Shown in pieces: positions 29,191-38,355 of a DNA stretch of 64,000 nt. How positions within the stretch are numbered: the stretch's first letter is position 1; every line of letters starts with the position of its first letter. The translations under genes and the position numbers were made by a program. Source of the DNA: Clostridioides difficile ATCC 9689 = DSM 1296 (GTDB taxonomy: Bacteria; Bacillota; Clostridia; Peptostreptococcales; Peptostreptococcaceae); the NCBI RefSeq assembly GCF_001077535.1, contig NZ_CP011968.1, positions 3,596,001 through 3,660,000 of the forward strand, in the 5' to 3' direction. Under the pieces are notes generated by a model. That model saw nothing but the letters and a program-made list of their open reading frames with translations, had not been told where the DNA came from and made no database searches.

Positions 29191-29949
29191 TTAAGTCATA
29201 GCTCTAAGGGCACCATCTCTGTATTCATTAGGAGATATAATCATAGGTACATTTCCCATATCTATAATTGATGTTCCTCCTTCAAATCCACTAGGTTCCT
29301 TTGAGAATAACTGATTGTCATACATAGCACCTTGACCTGCTATTTGTTTTACTATGACAACCTTTTTTGCATTTGGTCGAATTTTGTCAAAATATTCACG
29401 AACTTGAGTAGCATTTCTTCCGTCTTCCATTTTCAAAGACGCTCTTATTTCTTGTATAAAATCATCACATGCTCTGAATGCTGCAAGTGGAAGTGTTCTT
29501 TCAAAAGGTAAACCTCCCTTTAAAGTTACATCTACATGGATTATATAATCTTCAACTGATGGAGTTCCATATCTCCCAAATACCATTTGGTCTTTCAAAA
29601 TTCCTTCTGAAGAACCAAATTCATGCATTTGATTTCCATCTTCATCTGCACCAGTTAACATTACATATACACCCGTTAAAGTATGTGTAATACCCTCTCC
29701 CAGTCTGCCTAAAACTTTTGTTGATATTGGTATAATGTCCATAATAGTATTAATTTCTCTGTCATAATCTCCAGGTTTTATAATGTCTACTTTTATGTCT
29801 GTTATTAACTCTTCTCTTTCTTTTATTTCATCTATACTTGATAAATCTATTGTAAGTACATCTTTCTTTATAGAAGTTTTTGAACCGAAATTAACTTCAT
29901 TCATATGAAACGGTTTTATAACAAGTCTTCTCATTATTTTTTCTTCCAT
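29191..29949 (-). CDS. prdD: PrdD, PrdA N-terminal-part-like protein
   Basis: The protein is about 252 residues. It follows the PrdA pattern from RRLVIKPFHMNEVNF (PrdA LRSLTKKHFKIDKVEF) through GEGITHTLTGVYVMLTG, FGSSEGILKDQ and VKQIAGQGAMYDN to ISPNEYRDGALRAMT, where it stops. The stop corresponds to the residue just before the PrdA cleavage cysteine. Start choice: ATG 29949 with AGGTGG five bases upstream; MRRLVIK at 29934 is an alternative. Function in the reductase system is not established. Confidence 0.85.
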   Translation of the reverse strand: MEEKIMRRLVIKPFHMNEVNFGSKTSIKKDVLTIDLSSIDEIKEREELITDIKVDIIKPGDYDREINTIMDIIPISTKVLGRLGEGITHTLTGVYVMLTGADEDGNQMHEFGSSEGILKDQMVFGRYGTPSVEDYIIHVDVTLKGGLPFERTLPLAAFRACDDFIQEIRASLKMEDGRNATQVREYFDKIRPNAKKVVIVKQIAGQGAMYDNQLFSKEPSGFEGGTSIIDMGNVPMIISPNEYRDGALRAMT

Positions 29950-29969
29950 AATATCCACCTTTGTTCTTA

Positions 29970-30002
29970 AAACCCCTCTCCTAACCGTGTAGGAGAAGGG
30001 TT
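29970..30002 (-). terminator. Hairpin between prdB and prdD
   Basis: AACCCTTCTCCTA pairs with TAGGAGAGGGGTT around a six-base loop, with only four Ts after it on the minus strand. It lies in the middle of the operon, so it may attenuate or process the transcript and keep prdD-prdE-prdF below prdA-prdB. Confidence 0.6.
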
Positions 30003-30028
30003 CTATATTTTCAAATATAAATTACATT

Positions 30029-30754
30029 TTAAACGTGAGCTTTATATTCGTATGGTAATGGAACTATCTTACCAGCAGATGGTATTGCAACTAATTGCTC
30101 TAATGTATCTCTTAATATATGTGTTTGCATTTCTATATTATGTGGTTCACCAGCATTAGCACCCATTGGAACTAATGGAGCAACTGCTCTAGGAGTTCCG
30201 TTTTGTCTAACTACTGGAGGAAGAGCTGCTATTATTATTGTAGGTATTCCAGCTTCCTCTATTGCTCTCTGCACGATCACGGCAGTTCTATGGCAAGTAC
30301 CTCAGCCAGCTGTCATAACTACACCGTCTACTCCCTCTTCCTTAAGTTTAGCAGCGATAGCAGGACCAGTTTCTTCAGTGAAGACATGTTGGTTTCCTCC
30401 ACCACCCATGAATGCATAGTGCATAGGAGCTACTCCTTTGATAAATCCTTCTGCAGCTAATTCATGTAATCTATCTATAGGGAACATACAGTTTATATCT
30501 TTGTTTACATCTCCATTGTCATATCCACCATGTGATACCATCATTTCATCAACTGTAGCTGTATTAGGTATAGCTCTAAATGTAGTATCTCCTGCTAGAT
30601 TAAATCTCTTGTCAGATTTTAAATGAACACCAGCTGCTGTAGCTAAAGCTATAGTCATATCTTTTAATTCTTTAGTTACAGGAGTCCAAACTGGAGGAGG
30701 TGTTATTGGAACGAATATTTCAGATTGAAGTCCTTGTACTGTTGTAAGGCTCAT
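30029..30754 (-). CDS. prdB: D-proline reductase selenoprotein subunit PrdB
   Basis: The reading frame is interrupted by one in-frame TGA at 30302-30304. Read through as selenocysteine it gives 241 residues with Sec at position 151 in a U-G-T-C redox motif (MTAG-U-GTCHRTA), as in known PrdB. PrdB carries the catalytic selenium of D-proline reductase, which reduces D-proline to 5-aminovalerate. Naive gene callers would report two halves (30302-30754 and 30029-30280). A bacterial SECIS hairpin must lie just after the UGA within the coding sequence; I could not fold it with certainty. Confidence 0.95.
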
Positions 30755-30791
30755 ATATTTCCTCTCCCTTCTATTTTCAAACGATTATTTA

Positions 30792-31076
30792 TTATTTTTC
30801 TTCTTGTTTTGATTGCATTTCTGCTTGTTTTTCTTTTTCTCTCCTAATATTTTCTACATACTCTTGATTAGGCTCTGGACTTAATACCTCAGGATAGCTT
30901 AGCATGAATCCAACTTCTTGACCTATCTTAAGTTCGTAGTCAGTTATAAGCATTCTATTAGGTATTTTAAATTGTCCAAGTCTACCTTTTAGGTCTATAG
31001 TCACTCCACCACCTTTGATGTCAACTATAATACCTTCATAAAAAGTCTCTGATGAGATATATTTTAACCTATCCAT
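30792..31076 (-). CDS. Conserved small protein of the prd operon
   Basis: This 94-residue protein starts MDRLKYISSETFYEGIIVDIKGGGV, has a beta-rich, SH3-like or S1-like first half (IDLKGRLGQFKIPNRMLITDYELKIGQEVGF) and ends in a charged Lys/Glu/Gln tail. It recalls the CBO2463/CBO2479 family found between prdA and prdB in clostridia. No function is known. Its position between the two catalytic subunit genes suggests a role in assembly or maturation. Confidence 0.75.
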   Translation of the reverse strand: MDRLKYISSETFYEGIIVDIKGGGVTIDLKGRLGQFKIPNRMLITDYELKIGQEVGFMLSYPEVLSPEPNQEYVENIRREKEKQAEMQSKQEEK

Positions 31077-31156
31077 TATAATTCTACCTCTCTATACTGT
31101 TTTAAACTTGGATCTAAATTTATGTTATTGTCTAAATCTTAGTTAGTATCTAAATT

Positions 31157-33037
31157 TTAGTTTTCGTCTTTTTCGTATATTTCTCTTCTCTTCTTACTCA
31201 TTGGTAGAGATTGCTCATTCTCTTCTAATACTATTTTTTCTCCTGTAACTTTTTCTATAGCTTCTATGTTATTTAATTTAACATTTGGATTCCATTTTCT
31301 TTCAGGAGCTTTAACTTCTACACCTTCTATAGCATTTTTAAGCATAGCCATTATTCTAACAGCATCTTCTGGAGCTAAAGTGTTGTTAGATAATATTTCA
31401 TTCTCTATACCTTGCTTAGACTTATTGTTGTCTACCATGTGAGTCATGTATTTATTACCAACAACTAGAGCACCTTGAACAGCTGAGAAACTTACACCAA
31501 CTACTGGTATACCTCTCATACCTATTTGCTCTATGTGAGATGCGAAATCTATATGGTTGTTTCCGAAACCTTCAGTAGTTACTACAGCTCCATCAACTTC
31601 CATAGCTTCAACTAACATACCTAATCTCTTAGATACATAGAATTTCTCAGCATTTACTTGTGGAGAACCAACAAATACAACACCTACTAAATCTATTTCT
31701 TCGTCTTCCATAGCTCTTATTACTAATGGCTCTCTCCAGTAATGTCTTGACATTTCTTTTGATGCAGGTCCTATACAAGTTAATGCATGGATACCACCAT
31801 CTAATACTTCAAGTGGAGATAATACAACTGGCATGTTTCCTAAGTCAACGTTTGGTTGAGCTCCTAATGTACCAACTGGCTCAACTGGTAATATTAGGTT
31901 ATCATGCATTGCACCTTGTCCCATTATTTCTTTTATAACAACAACTTTCTTTTTACCTTCTCTTCTGTATTGCTCTATTACTTCTTCATCAACTACTAAA
32001 GAGTTGTCAACTTTCTTTAATGCTTCTCTTATTTCTTGAGTTACATAGTCAAATGCACGGTGAGCAGCTAAAGGTCCTGGTCTTTCCATGTTAGTTCCTG
32101 CTTTTATTGTTACTTGACCTTTGATGAATATTTCACCTTTGTCAGCAGCACCTGGTCTACCCCACATTATAGTAGTATTTAACTCACCTTCTGAAGAACC
32201 AAATTCACCTATTTGAACTCCATCTTCATCTGTACCAGTTAATACCATTACAGCTCCATCTATAACTCTAGTTATACCTGAACCTAATTCGCCTTCTTCT
32301 TTAGTAGCGATTGGTTGTATATCTAATACAGCTTCACTGTAAGTTTCATATTTATCAGGAGTTATTATTTCTAACTTCATATCTACAACTAACTCTTGAG
32401 TTTCATTAGCTTCTTTACATATTTCTTCTGCGTTTCTGATGTATAAAGTAGTTCCTTCTATTTTAGTTTCATCAGCAAATTCAACTTTATCTATTTTAAA
32501 GTGTTTTTTAGTTAAGCTTCTTAAAAGTTTCTTTTCTTCAACTTTTGGAGCTACTTCTGCTGCTGCACTTGCCACTGGAGCAGCAACGTTTGCTACTGGA
32601 GCAGCAACTCCTGCTTGACCAGCTACTGATAAAGGTATCTCTAAGCTTATGTTCTTACCTTCACCTATGTGTATTTTAACTGTTTCACCTGCAACTCCTG
32701 TGCTTACTGGAACTACTGCTGCTTCTGATACTGGAGCTGCTTCTTCTACTGTTTCTTCTACTACTTCTTCTTTAGCCTCTCCTGCTTTGTATCCTTCTAC
32801 GTTATCTGTAGTCATTGGAGAAAGTGCATCTAAAGTTTCTTTTAACTTAGCTCCTAGTACTTGACCTATAGTTAATCCATTTTCTGGTATTGTTAATAAT
32901 CCAGAATCCTCTAAGTCTGCAAATATTGCTGGATCTTCTAAGTTTTCTGGCGCTATAATTGTTCCCGCTTCAAATCTACAACAACAAACTGCTGGGTCAT
33001 TTGCATGGGCTTGAGCTGTTTCTAAAGTTATTGACAT
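31157..33037 (-). CDS. prdA: D-proline reductase proprotein PrdA
   Basis: This 626-residue proprotein is cleaved at Cys421 in HALT-C-IGPASKEMS to give two subunits and the pyruvoyl group that binds D-proline. Cys421 is at the same number as reported for this family. The N-terminal part begins MSITLETAQAHANDPAVCCCRF and includes an acidic/Ala-Val-rich linker (residues about 88-165), followed by the domain shared with PrdD. The part after Cys421 is the PrdE-like domain. AAGGAGG precedes the ATG. Transcription should start from the sigma-54 promoter at 33198. Confidence 0.96.
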   Translation of the reverse strand: MSITLETAQAHANDPAVCCCRFEAGTIIAPENLEDPAIFADLEDSGLLTIPENGLTIGQVLGAKLKETLDALSPMTTDNVEGYKAGEAKEEVVEETVEEAAPVSEAAVVPVSTGVAGETVKIHIGEGKNISLEIPLSVAGQAGVAAPVANVAAPVASAAAEVAPKVEEKKLLRSLTKKHFKIDKVEFADETKIEGTTLYIRNAEEICKEANETQELVVDMKLEIITPDKYETYSEAVLDIQPIATKEEGELGSGITRVIDGAVMVLTGTDEDGVQIGEFGSSEGELNTTIMWGRPGAADKGEIFIKGQVTIKAGTNMERPGPLAAHRAFDYVTQEIREALKKVDNSLVVDEEVIEQYRREGKKKVVVIKEIMGQGAMHDNLILPVEPVGTLGAQPNVDLGNMPVVLSPLEVLDGGIHALTCIGPASKEMSRHYWREPLVIRAMEDEEIDLVGVVFVGSPQVNAEKFYVSKRLGMLVEAMEVDGAVVTTEGFGNNHIDFASHIEQIGMRGIPVVGVSFSAVQGALVVGNKYMTHMVDNNKSKQGIENEILSNNTLAPEDAVRIMAMLKNAIEGVEVKAPERKWNPNVKLNNIEAIEKVTGEKIVLEENEQSLPMSKKRREIYEKDEN

Positions 33038-33197
33038 AGTATAAAATACCTCCTTACATTATTTTCTTATTTATTATTTTAAATCTCAATTCCTCAACAG
33101 GTAACCCCTTAACTGAGAAATTAAGTAAATTAAAACCTACATAATTTGTTATGATTAATATTATTTTTTTCTCACTTAAAGTCACTTTATATTATAA

Positions 33198-33212
33198 GCA
33201 ATTCCTATGCCA
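33198..33212 (-). promoter_or_regulatory. Sigma-54 (-24/-12) promoter of the prd operon
   Basis: On the minus strand TGGCATAGGAATTGC fits TGGCAC-N5-TTGC with one difference. It lies 161 bases before prdA. Confidence 0.9.
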
Positions 33213-33342
33213 ACTTATTAACAAAAAGATTTTTTCTATAATAGATTCTTCATCTATCGCTATTTTTAGCCAAATATTATATAAATATTTATTTAAAATA
33301 TGTTATTTTTTGTATTTGTAAACATTTTCTCAAACAAAAAAA

Positions 33343-33360
33343 GTGTCAATTAATCAACAC
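33343..33360. promoter_or_regulatory. Candidate PrdR site 1 upstream of prdA, doubling as the prdR terminator
   Basis: GTGTCAATTAATCAACAC fits GTGTC-N8-GACAC with one change. The flanking As and Ts make it a stem with a T run on the minus strand, so it can also end the prdR message. Confidence 0.6.
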
Positions 33361-33462
33361 TTTTTCATTTTTTTTAACACATCTATATACACAACACTTA
33401 TACAAGCGTTGGCTTTACTAGGTTTTAAATTAAAGTTTATCATTTTGTCAAAATTTAGTCAT

Positions 33463-33480
33463 GTGTCATATTTTAGACAC
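33463..33480. promoter_or_regulatory. Candidate PrdR site 2 upstream of prdA
   Basis: GTGTCATATTTTAGACAC is a perfect match to GTGTC-N8-GACAC. It overlaps the prdR stop codon (33466-33468). Confidence 0.65.
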
Positions 33481-35226
33481 ATCTATTTTGTATTGGTCTA
33501 TCTTATAATACAAAGTTGTTCTGGGTATATTTAATATCTTAGCTGCTTTAGCTTTATTTCCATTAGACATTTTAAGTGCCTTGGTTATATTCTTTATTTC
33601 AATTTTTTGAGTTGCCTTCGTTAAATCTAAAGGATACTCTTCTTCTTCAGTACTATTATTTGTAGAATCCATCATATAACTTGGTACATCATCCACATCT
33701 ATTTTAGAATTTTGTGACAATACAACAATATTTTCAATCGTATTTTTTAATTCTCTAATATTACCTTTCCATCTATAATTCTGAAATATATCTATTACAT
33801 CTTTGCTAATTGTAAGAACAGGCTTATTATTTTGTTTACATATCTCCTCTAAAAAGCTATGAACCAATAATCCTATGTCTTCTTTTCTCTCTCTAAGTGG
33901 AGGAATCTTTATTTCAACAACATTTAATCTATAGTATAAATCTTCTCTAAATTTTTCTGCCTTTACCATTTTACTCAAATCTTTATTGGTAGCTGATATT
34001 ATTCTAGGATTTATTTTTATTGTGGTATCTCCACCAACTCTTCTTATTTCTTTTTCCTGTAATACTCTAAGCAACTTTGCTTGCATACTAAGAGGTAAAT
34101 CGGCAATTTCATCTAAAAATACAGTTCCATCTTTTGCAAGTTCAAATATACCTATTCGACCCTTTTTACTTGCTCCTGTAAACGCACCTGATTCATACCC
34201 AAAAAACTCACTTTCAAATAACTCATTTGGTATGGCACTACAGTTAACAGGTATAAATTGACCTTTTCTCTCACTATAATCATGAATAGCTCTTGCAAAT
34301 ACTTCTTTACCTGTACCACTTTCGCCCCAAATAAATATGCTACTATTTGTTCTAGCCACTTGTTTTGCAATCGCTTTCGATTTTTCCAATTTATAACTTT
34401 TACCTAAAATCTTATCAAAACTACCTTTAGATAAATTTTTGACTTCGTTCTTTAGATATTTTAATGTATCATTTACTTTTTCAAGTTCAAGAGCTAATAT
34501 CTTAGCTTCTGTAACATCAACTTCTGTACATACAACACCGATAAATTCTTCTTTATAAAATATAGGATTTGCATGAACTAATGCATACATATTTTCTTTT
34601 TTATCTGTAAAATACAAGTCACTCATTCCAACTTTACTATTTAGTACTTTTTCTGAAATAGTATTTTCCAAAAATTCATTCATCGGTCGACCAACTATAT
34701 CTTCAGACTTTATATCATACCTTTCCTCCATAAACTTATTCCACAAGATAACAACACCTTCGTTATTTATAGCACAAATTCCTTCTTTAATTTGACCTAT
34801 AATATACTTCAAAGTTAATCCATAATCTTCTAAATGCATATATAGATAGTCCCTAATGTGCTCTTGTTTTAGAACTCCAATAATTTTATTATCTCTAAGA
34901 ACAGGAAGAATCCCTATATTTTTTAATATCATTATATCTCTACATTCATCTAAGGTTAAACCTTCGTTGACATATATTACATCCTTCTTCATTATAAGTT
35001 TTACTGGTTGACCTTCATACTTTTTATGCATCTCATAAAGATTATGTATATCCGTCATGGATATAATGCCTTTTAATTGGTCAGATGAATCTATTACCAT
35101 TAGAGTTTTTGTGTTGCTTTTTATCATTTCTTTTATTGCATCTTCAATTCTTGTGTCTTCGTCTATAGTTGTAAATTTTGTATCCATTACCTCTTCTACT
35201 TTTTTTACTTCTGGTATCGAAAACAT
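33466..35226 (-). CDS. prdR: Sigma-54-dependent activator PrdR
   Basis: This 586-residue protein starts with two CBS domains (about residues 1-125, motifs FTTIDEDTRIEDAI and ILPVLRDNKIIGVL), followed by a PAS domain (about 130-255), AAA+ domain with [19 protein letters not shown] and FLDEIADLPL, and a Fis-type helix-turn-helix (KAAKILNIPRTTLYYKI). PrdR is known to activate the proline reductase genes in C. difficile in response to proline; the CBS and PAS domains are likely sensors. It lies just upstream of prdA in the same direction. Confidence 0.93.
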   Translation of the reverse strand: MFSIPEVKKVEEVMDTKFTTIDEDTRIEDAIKEMIKSNTKTLMVIDSSDQLKGIISMTDIHNLYEMHKKYEGQPVKLIMKKDVIYVNEGLTLDECRDIMILKNIGILPVLRDNKIIGVLKQEHIRDYLYMHLEDYGLTLKYIIGQIKEGICAINNEGVVILWNKFMEERYDIKSEDIVGRPMNEFLENTISEKVLNSKVGMSDLYFTDKKENMYALVHANPIFYKEEFIGVVCTEVDVTEAKILALELEKVNDTLKYLKNEVKNLSKGSFDKILGKSYKLEKSKAIAKQVARTNSSIFIWGESGTGKEVFARAIHDYSERKGQFIPVNCSAIPNELFESEFFGYESGAFTGASKKGRIGIFELAKDGTVFLDEIADLPLSMQAKLLRVLQEKEIRRVGGDTTIKINPRIISATNKDLSKMVKAEKFREDLYYRLNVVEIKIPPLRERKEDIGLLVHSFLEEICKQNNKPVLTISKDVIDIFQNYRWKGNIRELKNTIENIVVLSQNSKIDVDDVPSYMMDSTNNSTEEEEYPLDLTKATQKIEIKNITKALKMSNGNKAKAAKILNIPRTTLYYKIDQYKIDVSKI

Positions 35227-35632
35227 AAAGTCCCCCCTTTATAGTAGTACCTCATCAAAACTTATTTATATATATTTATTCTAGCATATTATAATAATTA
35301 TTTATTAAATAATTATTATTAAAATTTATTAAGTAATTAGCATTTAAATTTATATAATCACTTTAAAATTTATAATTAAATTTATACAAATGAAATCAAA
35401 TGAATTATACCCTTAGTATATTATTTTTTCAATACTATTTTCACCTTCAAAACATTTTTCTATTCATCAAACAATTAATGAATGCCTGTATCCAATCATA
35501 AATTTAAGAATATAATTAAGATAGATATTTTTAAACAAACTATATTTGCATATTATATTTACATAAAAAAGCCCCAAAATGACTTATAAATCAATTTGAG
35601 ACTTTTTATTTTAAACTTAATAATAATCTAGA
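35227..35632. other. Spacer between prdR and the adhesin gene
   Basis: This AT-rich spacer of 406 bases contains the adhesin terminator at 35564-35603 and presumably the prdR promoter near 35260. No convincing -35/-10 pair and no gene were found. Confidence 0.45.
35564..35603 (-). terminator. Terminator of the adhesin gene
   Basis: On the minus strand GTCTCAAATTGA pairs (with G-U pairs and one mismatch) with TCATTTTGGGGC, followed by six Ts. Confidence 0.6.
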
Positions 35633-37780
35633 TTAATTTCTTTTTATTTTACATTGATACGCTAATCCACAAATTGCAATGACACTAATAAATACATATG
35701 ACATTAGCTGAGTTTCATCACCTGTTTTTGGTGATTTTATTATTGTATCATCTCTTGATAGTTCTGGAGTTTTTTCCACTGTATCACTTACTGATGGTAC
35801 TGGTGGATTTAACACTGTATCATCTGTTGGTGGCACTGGTGGATTTAGCACTGCATCCTCCATTGGTGGCACTGGTGGATTTAACACTGCATCCTCCGTT
35901 GGTGGTACTGGTGGATTTATTATTGTATCATCCATTGGTGGTACTGGTGGATTTATTACTGTATCATCTATTGGTGGTGATGGTTTTGGCTTATGTCCAT
36001 TTGTATCATCTGTTGGTGGCACCGGTGGATTTACAACATCATCATCTATTGGTGGCACTGGTGGATTTACAACATCATCATCTGTTGGTAAACCTATATT
36101 AAAGTTAACTTCTTGACCATTCTTTTTCTCTATTGTATAACTTAATAAATTTTGCTTGCTAGATGGTAATGAAGATGAATGGTCTTTTTGTCCTAAATCA
36201 AGCACTGCCTTATAATATTGAATAGCTTTTGGAAAAATATAATCATAAGATACAGCAGAAATATTAGCTTTGGCATCTGGTTTTCCAACACTCTTAAGTT
36301 TAAATTTCTGTTGCGTTGAAATTTCTACTTCGCCTGTACCTATTATATTACCATCTACATCATAAGCAGTTACTCCATCTGGTAGTTTTAACTTTACTAC
36401 ACCACTATAACCTACTAAGGCTACAGCTTCTGTTTCATAAGTACCATCTTCATTTTTTTCAAAGTTAATCTTAGTTAAACCATTACTCAAACTAGGTTTT
36501 CCTGTATCATTTGGCTTTAACTCTTCACGACCTGCTTTTAACAATGCTTCTAAATAAGCTTTTGTATTTATCGCTACTTCTTTCCTCTTCTGATACTCCG
36601 CTCTTTCCTCTTCAGTTTTTGCTCTTTCTATAAGTTTATCACAAAGGTTTATAGAACCTTGATACTGCTTAAGTCTTTCTTGTTCATCCATTTGTCCAAG
36701 AATAATCCAAATTGCACTTTGAGTAGCTGAGTAAGTCATCAATTCATTTTCTTCTCCACCTAAATTAAATTGTTGCTTATATCCAAATCCATCAAATTCA
36801 GAACCTGCATATAGTATAGATTTAACTGCTTCTTCATTTTGGTTTTCTTGACCATTAAAATCTTCTGCTGGTAAATATGGACTCTTTCCATTACTACTTG
36901 GTGGTCTTAAATGATTATTGTAACAAAATGCAGTTTGCTCTCCATCTTCACCTTCTATTACATATTTGTCGTCTTTTGAGCTTGCTCCTACAAGACCCTT
37001 TATTACATAGTCAAAAGTTAAAGTCTTTGTAATATCATCAAATCTTAAATCATGATAAGGTCTATCTGAACCATCTATTTCTTTTAGTAAACAAGAATTT
37101 TTTACTTTTGCTTTTTTGTCATACCATAAGCTAATAAATGAGTCTTTTGAAGTAAAAACTTGGTTAATTTCTGATTGTTCATCTGCCTTTACATCTTCTT
37201 CATCTTCCCAAAAGTTATATACTATTTTATTTATTTGAGATAAAGTCATATCAAGAATTTTATCAATATCTTGTTTTAAACTCATTTCCTCTATAACTAT
37301 TTTTTCTTCCAATGGTTTTTCTTCTTCTGGAGTTTGCTCATCTAATGGTTTCTCCACATCTGGCATCTGACCATCTGATGGTTTCTCCACATCTGGCGTC
37401 TGACTATCTGATGGCTTCTCTCCATCTGGTATCTGACCATCTGATGGTTTCTCTCCATCTGGTATCTGACCATCTGATGGTTTCTCTCCATCTGGTATCT
37501 GACCATCTGATGGTTTCTCCCCATCTGGTACCTGACCGTCTGATGGTTTCTCCCCATCTGGTACTTGACTGTCTGATGGTTTCTCCCCATCTGGTACCTG
37601 ACCGTCTGATGGTTTCTCTACATCTGGTGTCTGACCATTTGATTGTTCTTCTCCATTAAGTATTGTATCATTGCTAGTCACTTCGTCAGCATAAGATACT
37701 ATTGGTGTAAATGCAGTAAATACCATACTAAAAGCAATTACTAAACTGATTATACTTGATTTTTTAATTTTTGTTTTCAA
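35633..37780 (-). CDS. Sortase-anchored thioester-domain adhesin under c-di-GMP control
   Basis: The protein is about 715 residues, with a TTG start at 37780 placed four bases after AGGAG; a GTG at 37816 is less likely. A signal peptide (KTKIKKSSIISLVIAF...SYADE) is followed by nine 11-residue repeats of PSDGQxPDGEK type. The thioester domain has a Cys in TAFCYNN and the TQ-x-A motif in YSATQSAIW, a pair that can form an internal thioester for covalent attachment. Next come a helical segment, repeats of NPPVPPxDD, and the sorting signal SPKTGDE, hydrophobic segment, KIKRN. SPKTG suits C. difficile sortase B. The leader carries a c-di-GMP-II aptamer and a group I intron. Confidence 0.88.
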   Translation of the reverse strand: MKTKIKKSSIISLVIAFSMVFTAFTPIVSYADEVTSNDTILNGEEQSNGQTPDVEKPSDGQVPDGEKPSDSQVPDGEKPSDGQVPDGEKPSDGQIPDGEKPSDGQIPDGEKPSDGQIPDGEKPSDSQTPDVEKPSDGQMPDVEKPLDEQTPEEEKPLEEKIVIEEMSLKQDIDKILDMTLSQINKIVYNFWEDEEDVKADEQSEINQVFTSKDSFISLWYDKKAKVKNSCLLKEIDGSDRPYHDLRFDDITKTLTFDYVIKGLVGASSKDDKYVIEGEDGEQTAFCYNNHLRPPSSNGKSPYLPAEDFNGQENQNEEAVKSILYAGSEFDGFGYKQQFNLGGEENELMTYSATQSAIWIILGQMDEQERLKQYQGSINLCDKLIERAKTEEERAEYQKRKEVAINTKAYLEALLKAGREELKPNDTGKPSLSNGLTKINFEKNEDGTYETEAVALVGYSGVVKLKLPDGVTAYDVDGNIIGTGEVEISTQQKFKLKSVGKPDAKANISAVSYDYIFPKAIQYYKAVLDLGQKDHSSSLPSSKQNLLSYTIEKKNGQEVNFNIGLPTDDDVVNPPVPPIDDDVVNPPVPPTDDTNGHKPKPSPPIDDTVINPPVPPMDDTIINPPVPPTEDAVLNPPVPPMEDAVLNPPVPPTDDTVLNPPVPSVSDTVEKTPELSRDDTIIKSPKTGDETQLMSYVFISVIAICGLAYQCKIKRN
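35785..36090. repeat. Proline-rich wall-spanning repeats in the adhesin gene
   Basis: Repeating 36-base units code for NPPVPP-x-DD-x-V-x, seven or eight copies with one interruption (NGHKPKPS). They sit just before the sorting signal and probably span the peptidoglycan. Confidence 0.85.
37316..37612. repeat. 33-base tandem repeats in the adhesin gene
   Basis: Nine units of 33 bases code for PSDGQVPDGEK variants (three consecutive units are the PSDGQIPDGEK form). The outer copies are more diverged. This is a likely site of copy-number change. Confidence 0.88.
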
Positions 37781-37784
37781 AATT

Positions 37785-38355
37785 CTCCTGATACTAAAAA
37801 CATATATTGTATTCACTTAATATAATTAAAATTATTAAATATTATATGAATCTTATTCAATAATACATCTTTAGTGTGTTCAATTAGGGTCGTTACTCCT
37901 AACCAGTTCTCCTATGAACTTCTTAATATTTCTATTAAGCACAGACTATCTCATTACCTAACCATAAATTAGGTACTCCCCATTTCCCCACACTTGTAGG
38001 TACGAGATTTCTCTCTAGTCGTTGAAGTTTCTTCTTTTCGAAGCTTACCTGCTGATTATCCATTTTCAAGGCACTTAGGATTTAACCTTATGCTATCTAA
38101 CTAATTTTTTCTACTTTCGTAACCTCAAGTGCTTATTAAATGCACACTCTATCACACTTATCCTTATTTCATGATTATGTTGTGGTTTAGTTAGCTTTAG
38201 GAACTTCCAGCAATTAAAGGAGTTTTGGGCAGATATCTGCCACTCTACACTCGTTATGAATGCAGGGAGCATTTCAAAAATATATTTATATCTATCTTCT
38301 ATCAATTACTTATTTATGTATTTATTTTATATATTTTTGACAATTAAAAGTTACT
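37785..38355 (-). ncRNA. Group I self-splicing intron in the adhesin leader
   Basis: The four conserved core elements occur in order on the minus strand: P TAATTGCTGGAAG (38204-38216), Q AATCAGCAGG (38049-38058), R CTTCAACGACTAGA (38014-38027) and S GAGATAGTCTG (37942-37952). The element lies between a c-di-GMP-II aptamer and the TTG start of the adhesin. C. difficile is known to carry an allosteric group I ribozyme regulated by c-di-GMP in this setting. I did not fix the splice sites. The ends given are the aptamer side and the start-codon side. Confidence 0.88.

Noticed and set aside
30203-30460. Plus-strand frame opposite prdB spanning the UGA
   Set aside because: The minus strand is a known selenoprotein across the same bases; this is a shadow.
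37342-37659. Repeat-rich frames on both strands opposite the 33-base repeats
   Set aside because: Frame-shifted readings of the adhesin repeats without start signals.
38111-38305. 64-residue minus-strand frame within the adhesin leader
   Set aside because: It overlaps the group I intron core elements, has no ribosome site and no recognisable fold; probably chance.
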